Shown piece by piece: positions 45,362-53,504 of a DNA stretch of 64,000 nt. The DNA lies in the NCBI GenBank assembly GCA_051656645.1, contig JBOGCH010000015.1:62001-126000 (forward strand), written 5' to 3'. The position numbers and the translations under genes are program-made. Below the pieces are notes generated by a model. The model was not told the origin of the DNA and searched no databases. It saw only the letters and a program-made list of their open reading frames with translations. This DNA is from JBOGCH01 sp051656645. GTDB lineage: Bacteria > Bacteroidota > Bacteroidia > Bacteroidales > Marinifilaceae. The first letter of the stretch is position 1. Each line of letters starts with the position of its first letter.

Positions 45362-46363
45362 ATGAGAAAAGTTATTTATTTATTAATGCTACTTGCTTGG
45401 GGTGCATGTAGCAAAGACAGTGATTCTAATCTTATTGTCGAACCATTACACGATTTTGAAAAGCCGTTTAGTAAGGCACCAAAGGAAGAGCTAAAACAAA
45501 CTTTAAGCAAGGCTCTTACAGAAAATTCAAAACACTACTCAGAGACATTAGAATTGATGTCCGAAACAAGTTATAAGTTATGGTCTGTAGCCAATTTCTA
45601 TGGTGTATCTGATCTTATGGGAATGCCTTTGCAAACAAGACAGCAGATTCAAACGGAAAATCTAACATTTTTGAAAGGTCTTAAATTGACATGGAATCCA
45701 CAGTATGCCAAATTTGATACACTTATCTCTTCGGCTGCTACAATGGAGTATATCTTACCCATGACTATCGAAGATGATTCCAAAAATGAGCTTAGTCTAT
45801 TATATTATAATGTAAACGGACGCAAGGAGTTCAATTGGAAACATAACGGTGTTGTGATCTTGAAGGAAGCTGAGGTGATAAAGCATCATAATACCCCTAC
45901 AGGTCCGTATATGTCGTCCTATTTCGAATCTTCCCTTGACAAATATACATTCATCGGTCAGTCAAGCTTAGACACTTTTTCTATGGAGTTATTGAAGGAT
46001 GGTATCACCATTGTAGCTTCTAAGGATATTCGTTCTCCATATGATATCTCATCGTGTTACCAGTATGGTGGAATAAGATTTCATTTTACCATAAAGAATT
46101 ACAACGTATTGAATGATTTAATAATGGAAGTGTTAGATTCAAATGTAACAGATGCGGAGAAAGAAATCATGATAACTGAATTATATAAATCCTATTGCTC
46201 CGATAATGTTGTGGTATACGCAGATAAAGATGAGAAATTATGTGATCTAATAAATATTCAGTATAAACCGATAGAGGGTAAACATATGATTCAATTTACT
46301 GTACAGTTTGAGGATGGTGAAGTGATGACATATTTAGTACAATCTTTAGATATTGTTGCATAG
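45362..46363 (+). CDS. lipoprotein of unknown function, tandem family member A
   Basis: A 333-residue lipoprotein (MRKVIYLLMLLAWGAC, Cys16) followed by an acidic 'SKDSDS' stretch that resembles Bacteroidota surface-export signals. It is clearly related to the next two genes: a central 'KGLKLTWNPQYAKFDTLI...MEYILPMTIEDDSKNEL' block at about 104-145, a 'VVVYADKDEKLCDL' block near 287-300, and a C-terminal 'FTVQFEDGEVMTYLV' strand. I do not recognise a named domain. The gene is preceded by its own -7 box. Confidence 0.8.
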   Translation: MRKVIYLLMLLAWGACSKDSDSNLIVEPLHDFEKPFSKAPKEELKQTLSKALTENSKHYSETLELMSETSYKLWSVANFYGVSDLMGMPLQTRQQIQTENLTFLKGLKLTWNPQYAKFDTLISSAATMEYILPMTIEDDSKNELSLLYYNVNGRKEFNWKHNGVVILKEAEVIKHHNTPTGPYMSSYFESSLDKYTFIGQSSLDTFSMELLKDGITIVASKDIRSPYDISSCYQYGGIRFHFTIKNYNVLNDLIMEVLDSNVTDAEKEIMITELYKSYCSDNVVVYADKDEKLCDLINIQYKPIEGKHMIQFTVQFEDGEVMTYLVQSLDIVA

Positions 46364-46431
46364 CACGAATAGGTACTCTATGTCAGAGTTCAAATAATAT
46401 CTATTATAAACTTTAAAATAAAAATATCGAG

Positions 46432-47394
46432 ATGAAAAAAATATTATATATCGGACTTCTTCTATTTGCCGTTGCATGTGGAAAAGATGATGCCGAAACT
46501 TTACAACCGGAACTTTCGGATTTAGAAAAACCATATACTACATTAAGTAATGACGAAGTTAAGAAACTAATAGAGGAAGCTAGTGCAGCTGTTCGAGCAG
46601 AATTTACGGTAGCCACAGATACTATTTCCTATAATTTAGAAAAATATAGAGAAGTAATTAATCATTACGAAGCTCCAATTTATGGACTGGGTGGCGATAG
46701 AACAACAAAATCGGAGCCAATGGGGCTAAAGTATACATGGAATGCGAATACCCGTAACTTTGATCTTACTCTATGTGCAGGAAATCAAAGAGTAATTAGC
46801 ATGCCATCAAGTATTGAAAATGGTAATGTTAATGATTTCTCCATCATTAATAATTACTACAATCGGAATGGTTTTGATAATTCCATGGAATGGAAAAAAA
46901 ATGACAAGATTGTATATGGATCGAGAGAATTTCAGGAAACCTCGGATATTATGACGGGATATACAAAACAATATAATGAAGATTATGCATTGGAGTTTAA
47001 AGTGACGCACTCTAAACAGAATATGAACCAAACTGTTTTATTCACGAGAAGAGAGAATCAACTTTTTCATCTTTCAATGTCTATAATCGATAAATCATTG
47101 CAAGCAAGTATAGAATTTAGTAACCTACGATTACGTCTTACGATTAATAATTTTACTGACTTAGAAAGCTTGAGAGATCTGTTATATAACAGTGGTACAG
47201 GGATGGATAGTGAAAAAGTATCGGAGCTGCTAGGTATAATATATAACAACAATATTACGGAAAGTGTAATAGTATTTACCGATCGAGATGAAAAGATTGG
47301 AGAGTTTCTTTACCCAGATAAACCTGATGTTATAACTGTGCGTCTCAAAGATGGAGAACTATTTGAATTTGTATCTCCATTTTTTATAAAATAA
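46432..47394 (+). CDS. lipoprotein of unknown function, tandem family member B
   Basis: A 320-residue lipoprotein (MKKILYIGLLLFAVAC, Cys16, then GKDDAE). It has the family blocks 'MGLKYTWNANTRNFDLTL', 'VIVFTDRDEKIGEF' and the C-terminal 'ITVRLKDGELFEFVSP'. It is the most diverged of the three in the middle. It lies 68 bp after member A and 45 bp before member C. Confidence 0.8.
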   Translation: MKKILYIGLLLFAVACGKDDAETLQPELSDLEKPYTTLSNDEVKKLIEEASAAVRAEFTVATDTISYNLEKYREVINHYEAPIYGLGGDRTTKSEPMGLKYTWNANTRNFDLTLCAGNQRVISMPSSIENGNVNDFSIINNYYNRNGFDNSMEWKKNDKIVYGSREFQETSDIMTGYTKQYNEDYALEFKVTHSKQNMNQTVLFTRRENQLFHLSMSIIDKSLQASIEFSNLRLRLTINNFTDLESLRDLLYNSGTGMDSEKVSELLGIIYNNNITESVIVFTDRDEKIGEFLYPDKPDVITVRLKDGELFEFVSPFFIK

Positions 47395-47439
47395 TAATAC
47401 AAATACATCAGCAGTATATATACCACAAAAAATACGAAA

Positions 47440-48447
47440 ATGAAAAAGATACTATATTTAATTATGGCAATGGTAATAATATCGTGTAATGATAAAGACG
47501 ATGTTAATGAGGGTATCGAACTCCCACAAGAGCCTGCCTATACCAGCTTAAGCAAAAGTGAGATTGCAGCTCATGTTGAAAAAACATATAATAATACCAG
47601 CAAACAGGTGGGTGATTTTTACAAAATAAAAGATGATCTAGAGGAAAGCGTATCAGCTGCTTTATATCATTATCGCACGTTATCTGTAACGAGTCCAACA
47701 CGTACTTCTAATGAGGAAATATCGTCGATTAAAGGGGTAAAGATGACTTGGAATCCAGAAACTGTAAAGTTCGACATGACATTAGATGCTACTGGTTTGC
47801 TAGAATATGTAATGCCACTCTCTATTGAAGATGATTCGCAAAATAACCTGCGTATAGTAATGCTTACTTATCATGATATGCCAGAACCAACCTATATCAG
47901 TCCGTTAGCACCCAATGTAATAGTGTGGATTGATAATAAACTGGTTGCTAAAAGAGTAATGACAGACGAAAGTGCTTTACATCCTAATATGCATATGGAA
48001 GAGAGCATAGGAGACTTTGAAAAGCAAGTAACAATGGCAACTTCTGATAATTATAATCATAATCATTCTGACAAGCTATCTTATAATGGTAATCTGGTAT
48101 ATGCAAATTCTTTAAAATTAGAAAATGATAATATAGAACTCATTACAGAAATTGGTAATATATGTTTCCGTTACTCATTGCCAAATGGGAGTGCTTTTTT
48201 CAAATTAATAGGGGAGGTCAATAATGACCATGAAGGATCGTCTACGGCTGTAGCATTACTTAACGAGATACTTAATACCAATATTCGTAATACATCGTTA
48301 CTTTTTACAGATACCAATGAAAAGCTTGGCGATATAAAAAAAGTGATGGTATTAGCCCAAAGTGCAACGATAACATTGACGTTGAAGAATGGTGAAGAAA
48401 TGGAGATTGTACTTCCTAATAGTTTCCTAAATATCGGTTATAACTAG
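47440..48447 (+). CDS. lipoprotein of unknown function, tandem family member C
   Basis: A 335-residue lipoprotein (MKKILYLIMAMVIISC, Cys16, then NDKDD). Family blocks are 'KGVKMTWNPETVKFDMTL', 'LEYVMPLSIEDDSQNNL', 'SLLFTDTNEKLGDI' and 'ITLTLKNGEEMEIVLP'. It is closer to A than to B in the central block. A His/Asn-rich segment ('NYNHNHSD') near residue 205 is unique to this copy. A terminator follows, converging with the TPR regulator gene. Confidence 0.8.
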   Translation: MKKILYLIMAMVIISCNDKDDVNEGIELPQEPAYTSLSKSEIAAHVEKTYNNTSKQVGDFYKIKDDLEESVSAALYHYRTLSVTSPTRTSNEEISSIKGVKMTWNPETVKFDMTLDATGLLEYVMPLSIEDDSQNNLRIVMLTYHDMPEPTYISPLAPNVIVWIDNKLVAKRVMTDESALHPNMHMEESIGDFEKQVTMATSDNYNHNHSDKLSYNGNLVYANSLKLENDNIELITEIGNICFRYSLPNGSAFFKLIGEVNNDHEGSSTAVALLNEILNTNIRNTSLLFTDTNEKLGDIKKVMVLAQSATITLTLKNGEEMEIVLPNSFLNIGYN

Positions 48448-48504
48448 ATTCAAATTAATTGGCCCACGCAGAATAGCACAAGCCAAATAACGTGTGTAGT
48501 TTTG

Positions 48505-48540
48505 AGAGGCTGTCTAACAATAAAATGTTAGATGGCCTCT
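48505..48540. terminator. terminator between lipoprotein C and the TPR regulator
   Basis: AGAGGCTGTCTAACA (48505-48519) pairs with TGTTAGATGGCCTCT (48526-48540) with one mismatch and a 6-nt loop, between convergent genes. Confidence 0.8.
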
Positions 48541-48546
48541 TGCTGA

Positions 48547-50484
48547 TTATAGAATAAGTACCTTCAATGTATCTTCTAGTACTTTGTCTTTATCTAGTTT
48601 TTGTTTCAATCGGTATCGTGCCATGATTACGCTTCTATGCGCTATCCCCATAATATTCGCAATTTCTTGTGGCCCCTGTCCAAGCGTGATTAACATGCAT
48701 AATAATTCCTCTTTTCGTGTGACATTCGGAATTTCTTTCTTAAGAGCTGCCTGGAAATTGGGATATAGACTATTAAATTGATCACGGAATTCCGCTTCGC
48801 TTTCTTCATGCATAAAACCGGTTGGTGGAATAATTTCATTCTCCTCCGTTTGTACCTGTTCTAATAATATTTGGGAAAGTTGTAATTCGGCTTGCATCTT
48901 TTTGCGGCTTGTTATTTCCAGTTTCATCATTAATGAAGAAAGATTCTGCTTTAATTGTTCTTGCTTCATTATGTGGATTTTCTGTTTCTGTCTGTACATA
49001 ATGAAGGAAATAACAGCAACGCAGAGGGTAAAGAAAACGTAAGAAAGTAGATAGAGCTGACGATATTCAACTTTTATTTGATGTAGCTGTAATTCTTTCT
49101 CTTGTCGTTCCATACGAGCTTGTAAAATAGTTTCATACATTCTAGTACAGATTTCCGTATCAAAGTTAAACTCACACTCTTCAATTAACGATAGCGTATG
49201 TCGTTCAATATTGTAAGCATCCTTTTTGTTTATATAGTGTCGAAGTAGGGTTCCATAGTCAATATATATGTAATGTTTCATATCAAAATGTTGTAATGCG
49301 GAGACCATGCTGTCTAGCATTATTTCTGCTTTTTCATCCTCTTGTTGTTTTAAATAAGCGATAGACAGTTGGTAGTACGCACTGGCTTGATTAAGTGCAT
49401 TGCCATATTGTGCTACATGTTGAAGTTTTTCTATACCAAGTTGTAATGAGTCTGCATCACAATGTGTAACAAGGTAGGTGCCCCACCTCTGATCAATCTC
49501 AGATTCTCCGTATTGGTAGGGGAGAGTGTTTCTATAATTTTCAGCCTTTTGTAGATAGTATATAGCTGAGTCAGATTGATTTTGACTCGTTTTTATATCG
49601 CTCTTTAGTAAGTAAGTATGTATGGTAACTTCTGTATTTGAGTTGTTTATAAGAGTATTGCATTGTAGAGCCATATTAGCATAATCGTCGGCATAGAATG
49701 GAATATCCCAATATAGGTATAACTCGGATAAAGCATTGTATCCACGTGCTTGTCCTGCAATATCTCCCTGTTCTTCGGCCATCTCAATGCTTTCATGAAA
49801 AAGATCAAGTGCTTTACTTAATTTGCCTGTATGCCTATAAACTTTTCCTAATAAATGAGTTATAAACTGCGTAGGCATGGGATTGTCTGTAAGCTTTGCT
49901 TGATGTAACGCATTATAGCACCATTCCATGACTTTACCATTTGTGGTGGGGTTATTTCTATAAATGTATGCGGCGTAAGCATAATCACGGAACAAACGCT
50001 GTGGAGTAGAATTCTTAAGTTTTAGTGTAAATGCTGTATCAATGGTTGCCATAGCTAGCTCAAGTTGGTTGTTGCGTGCTAAGGCATAGGCATAAATTGA
50101 GTACATATCCCGTAGACAATTTTCTTGAATATATGAAGTATGATTAGTGATTAAGTCTGACATGTAGTGAACAGCATCCTGAGGTGTATCCATATATTGA
50201 TACATATCTACAAGATATGCCATGGCACTAGTTACTATGTTTTCTACCTCAGGCTGGTTGCAGTCTGAGGGTAGATTATTTATAATGCATGTGTTAAAAG
50301 CAACAATAGCTTTGTCATATTGTTTAGCTTTAGCATATTTACTAGCTTCCTGAAATTGAGCATGTTGAAATGTGATACTATCTGTTTCTATTGCAGATGA
50401 AATGCCCGTTGTACAACTTGATAAAGTGTATGTTATAATGGATGCGATAATTAATGTTATTGGACTAGAAAAAAAAAATGGCAT
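48547..50484 (-). CDS. membrane-anchored TPR protein with C-terminal HTH (transcriptional regulator)
   Basis: A 645-residue protein. The ATG at 50482-50484 is preferred over a TTG seven codons upstream; it gives a signal or anchor sequence with a lipobox-like 'LSSC'. Residues about 35-430 are tetratricopeptide helices (for example 'ASKYAKAKQYDKAIVAFNTCI'). A single membrane helix lies near 485-505 ('LYLLSYVFFTLCVAVISFIMY'), then a coiled coil. The C-terminus is a LuxR-like helix-turn-helix 'ELLCMLITLGQGPQEIANIMGIAHRSVIMARYRLKQKL'. Bacteroidota have many such TPR-TM-HTH regulators without a kinase. It is divergent from the GH2 gene (264 bp) and convergent with the lipoprotein trio, so either could be its target. 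Confidence 0.85.
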   Translation of the reverse strand: MPFFFSSPITLIIASIITYTLSSCTTGISSAIETDSITFQHAQFQEASKYAKAKQYDKAIVAFNTCIINNLPSDCNQPEVENIVTSAMAYLVDMYQYMDTPQDAVHYMSDLITNHTSYIQENCLRDMYSIYAYALARNNQLELAMATIDTAFTLKLKNSTPQRLFRDYAYAAYIYRNNPTTNGKVMEWCYNALHQAKLTDNPMPTQFITHLLGKVYRHTGKLSKALDLFHESIEMAEEQGDIAGQARGYNALSELYLYWDIPFYADDYANMALQCNTLINNSNTEVTIHTYLLKSDIKTSQNQSDSAIYYLQKAENYRNTLPYQYGESEIDQRWGTYLVTHCDADSLQLGIEKLQHVAQYGNALNQASAYYQLSIAYLKQQEDEKAEIMLDSMVSALQHFDMKHYIYIDYGTLLRHYINKKDAYNIERHTLSLIEECEFNFDTEICTRMYETILQARMERQEKELQLHQIKVEYRQLYLLSYVFFTLCVAVISFIMYRQKQKIHIMKQEQLKQNLSSLMMKLEITSRKKMQAELQLSQILLEQVQTEENEIIPPTGFMHEESEAEFRDQFNSLYPNFQAALKKEIPNVTRKEELLCMLITLGQGPQEIANIMGIAHRSVIMARYRLKQKLDKDKVLEDTLKVLIL

Positions 50485-50626
50485 AAGGTACTTTAGCGTT
50501 ATCAAAAATCAAGTGATAAAAATAGTATAAATAGAAAGAAGAAAAGTGCAATAAATTTATACATAATATATTTATTAAAATTACTAAATTTTAATAAAAT
50601 CAAAAAAATAAAGCAGCACAGTGAAG

Positions 50627-50651
50627 TTATACTTATTTATAATGAGTATAA
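50627..50651. promoter_or_regulatory. inverted repeat at the GH2 promoter
   Basis: TTATACT (50627-50633) and AGTATAA (50645-50651) are inverse copies separated by 11 bp, one helical turn apart, ending 2 bp before the -33 TTG of the GH2 promoter. It is a plausible binding site for the divergently encoded HTH regulator. Confidence 0.4.
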
Positions 50652-50653
50652 AA

Positions 50654-50684
50654 TTGTTATTATTATAAAAAATACATAATTTTG
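50654..50684 (+). promoter_or_regulatory. promoter of the GH2 gene
   Basis: TTG at 50654-50656, a 20-bp spacer, then TAATTTTG at 50677-50684. Both elements and the spacing fit the Bacteroidetes consensus; this is the best promoter match in the window. The leader would be about 58 nt. Confidence 0.65.
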
Positions 50685-50748
50685 AAACATTGATGTTCAC
50701 TAGGGAAAGAGTGAGCTTCACTATTTTTAATCACCAAATTAATAATAA

Positions 50749-53400
50749 ATGATAAGATTTTTAATTGTACTTCTATTGCTTGGGAGTGCTAAGGAGATAC
50801 TTGCGCAATATGCGCATCAACCTCAATACTCTACGGCCGGATTTTATGCATTGCCAGGTACGGGACGTAATGTGACAAGTATGAATCCAGGATGGCGTTT
50901 TGCGAAAGGAAGCATGAATGGGGCAGAGCAGATGGATTATGATGACTCAGGCTGGGAAACCGTGTCATTACCTCATGGTTTAGAGTATTTACCCAAGGAG
51001 GCTAGTGGATGTGTAAACTATCAAGGCGAAGCATGGTATAGAAAACATTTTGATTTTAAGAAACTGAATAAACGCTATTTTCTCCATTTTGAGGGTATAA
51101 TGGGTAAATCTGCCATTTGGGTAAATGGAAAACAAGTAAAGAAGCATTATGGAGGTTTTTTACCAGCTATAGCTGATGTAACAGACTACTTACAGGATGG
51201 CAAGAATGTTATTAGTGTGATGTGCGATAATGGAGATGACCCGATGTACCCACCGGGTAAACCACAGGATGTTTTGGACTTTTGTTATTTTGGAGGGGTA
51301 TATCGAGATTGTTGGTTAATCTCTCATGGCCATGTGTTTATAACCGATCCAAACTATGAAGATGAGGTTGCTGGAGGCGGATTATTTATATCCTTCCCAC
51401 AAATTAGCGATAAGCGTGCAACAATGCATTTAAATTTACATGTACGTAATACCAATAGGGATGCATTTAGAGGTAGAGTAACTTATGAACTGGTAGATAG
51501 TAATGGAAAAGTATGCACCAGAAAAGAGGTACCTATATATATAAGTCCAGACACGGCACGGCAAGTAACAACACTATTAGCTTTAAATTCACCTACATTA
51601 TGGGAACCTGATTGTCCCTACTTGTACAACTTAAGAATAAAGATTAGGGATAGAAACAATAAAGTAATTGACGGCTATACGAAACGTGTTGGAATTCGCT
51701 CCATCGAATTTAAGGGGCCGGATGGCTTTTGGCTAAATGGAAAACCCTATCCGGATAAACTGATTGGTGCTAACAGACATCAGGATTTTGCTGTTATTGG
51801 TAATGCTTTACCAAATTCACTACATTGGAAAGACGCAAAGAAGTTGCGTGATGCCGGTATGAGAATTGTTCGTAACGCACACTATCCGCAGGATCCTGCT
51901 TTTATGGATGCATGCGATGAGCTAGGTTTGTTTGTCATAGTAAATACACCGGGATGGCAGTTCTGGAACAAGGATCCACTATTTGCAAAGCGTGTATATG
52001 GTAATGTCCGAGATATGGTGCGCCGTGATCGTAACCATCCGTCGGTGTTACTATGGGAACCTATCTTGAATGAAACATGGTATCCAGAGGATTTTGCTAA
52101 GAATGTACATGATTATGTGTTGGAGGAGTACCCTTATCCGGGATGCTACCCAGCATGTGACAGTGAGGCAAAGGGAAGTCACCATTTTCCTATCCAGTTT
52201 ACGCACCCAGTTACGGGCGATGCTGCGTGGGCTATAAAGCATCTAGACACCACGAAAACCTATTTTACGCGCGAGTGGGGTGACAATGTAGACAATTGGA
52301 ACTCGCATAACTCCCCAAGTAGAGTATGTCGTTCATGGGGCGAAATTCCTATGTTAGTACAAGCGGAGCATTATGCAAAACCGCCATATCAGTATACCTG
52401 TTATAATTCATTGTATCTGACCAATAGACACCACGTGGGTGGAACCTTGTGGCATGCCTTTGACCACCAAAGAGGCTATCACCCCGATCCGTTTTACGGA
52501 GGTATAATGGATGCTTATCGCCAACCAAAAACATCCTACTACATGTTCCAATCTCAGCGGCCTGTAGATTTAAATAATATGCTATCCGAAACAGGACCAA
52601 TGGTCTATATTGCGAACGAGTTGACTCCATTCTCTCCCAAAGACATAGTGGTATATTCTAACTGCGATGAGGTACGCGTAACGAAATACAATGGGAAAGA
52701 GGTACGTAATTATACAAAATCCTGTACGCCGGGAATGCCGTCTCCATATATCGTATTTGAAGGTTTCTTTGATGTAATGGAAGATAAGGCGCTTTGCCGT
52801 GAGCGAAAAGCGGAGGAAACCTATTTCCTTGCCGAAGGACTCATTAATGGAGAAGTTGTGGCTACACATAAGCGATATCCGGCAAGGCGAGCAACGAAGA
52901 TTGAACTTGTTGCCGATACGGAGGGAGTACAGCCGGTGGCTAATGGATCTGACATAGTCGTAGTTGTGGCACAAATCACCGATAAGGACGGTAATGTGAA
53001 ACGTTTAAATAACAGTGAGGTGCGTTTTACTGTAGAGGGCGAAGGAGCACTTATTGAAGCTATCGGTACAAATCCGCAGAAAATAGAGTGGGGAACGGCT
53101 CCTATACTCGTACGTACAACACATCGTCCAGGAAGGATCAAAATATCTGCTGAATTAGTGGAAAAAGGAAGCCAAACCCCTATGGGAGCTGAGTTGGAAA
53201 TTGAGACTATACCGGTAGAGTACGATATGCTATATGATGAAAATGCAATGCATACAAGCAACGCTAAACCACTCCAGAATATACAAAAGTCAATCAACGT
53301 AATGACCAAAGAGCAAGAGCAATTACAAAAAGAACTTAATGCCCAAAAACTAAAAGAGGTGGAACGTCAACAAGAGGAATTTGGGGAGAAAACCAAATAA
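50749..53400 (+). CDS. glycoside hydrolase family 2 enzyme (beta-galactosidase-like)
   Basis: An 883-residue exported enzyme (signal peptide 'LLGSAKEILAQ'). It has an N-terminal sugar-binding jelly roll ('GWRFAKGSMNGAEQMDYDDSGWETVSLPHGLEYLP', then 'WVNGKQVKKHYGGF'), an immunoglobulin-like domain, and a TIM barrel with acid/base Glu442 in 'WEPILNETWYP' and the likely nucleophile Glu509 in 'FTREWGDNVDNW'. 'GANRHQDFAVIGNALP' carries the conserved Asn-Arg-His. Two further beta domains follow at about 620-850. The last 40 residues form a highly charged coiled coil ('EQEQLQKELNAQKLKEVERQQEEFG'), which is unusual for GH2. Substrate is uncertain; no SusCD pair or sulphatase is adjacent. Confidence 0.9.
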   Translation: MIRFLIVLLLLGSAKEILAQYAHQPQYSTAGFYALPGTGRNVTSMNPGWRFAKGSMNGAEQMDYDDSGWETVSLPHGLEYLPKEASGCVNYQGEAWYRKHFDFKKLNKRYFLHFEGIMGKSAIWVNGKQVKKHYGGFLPAIADVTDYLQDGKNVISVMCDNGDDPMYPPGKPQDVLDFCYFGGVYRDCWLISHGHVFITDPNYEDEVAGGGLFISFPQISDKRATMHLNLHVRNTNRDAFRGRVTYELVDSNGKVCTRKEVPIYISPDTARQVTTLLALNSPTLWEPDCPYLYNLRIKIRDRNNKVIDGYTKRVGIRSIEFKGPDGFWLNGKPYPDKLIGANRHQDFAVIGNALPNSLHWKDAKKLRDAGMRIVRNAHYPQDPAFMDACDELGLFVIVNTPGWQFWNKDPLFAKRVYGNVRDMVRRDRNHPSVLLWEPILNETWYPEDFAKNVHDYVLEEYPYPGCYPACDSEAKGSHHFPIQFTHPVTGDAAWAIKHLDTTKTYFTREWGDNVDNWNSHNSPSRVCRSWGEIPMLVQAEHYAKPPYQYTCYNSLYLTNRHHVGGTLWHAFDHQRGYHPDPFYGGIMDAYRQPKTSYYMFQSQRPVDLNNMLSETGPMVYIANELTPFSPKDIVVYSNCDEVRVTKYNGKEVRNYTKSCTPGMPSPYIVFEGFFDVMEDKALCRERKAEETYFLAEGLINGEVVATHKRYPARRATKIELVADTEGVQPVANGSDIVVVVAQITDKDGNVKRLNNSEVRFTVEGEGALIEAIGTNPQKIEWGTAPILVRTTHRPGRIKISAELVEKGSQTPMGAELEIETIPVEYDMLYDENAMHTSNAKPLQNIQKSINVMTKEQEQLQKELNAQKLKEVERQQEEFGEKTK

Positions 53401-53428
53401 ACTCAAAACGTACTGTTAACTGCATAAT

Positions 53429-53487
53429 AAAAATCCCTCTCATTATAAATGTCCAAATCAGTGACATACTAGTAATGAGAGGTTTTT
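53429..53487. terminator. terminator between GH2 and LRR gene
   Basis: AAAAATCCCTCTCATTA (53429-53445) pairs with TAATGAGAGGTTTTT (53473-53487), with T-runs on both outer sides. It sits between convergent genes, so it can work in both directions. Confidence 0.8.
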
Positions 53488-53504
53488 CTTTTTGCTAAAG
53501 ATAT

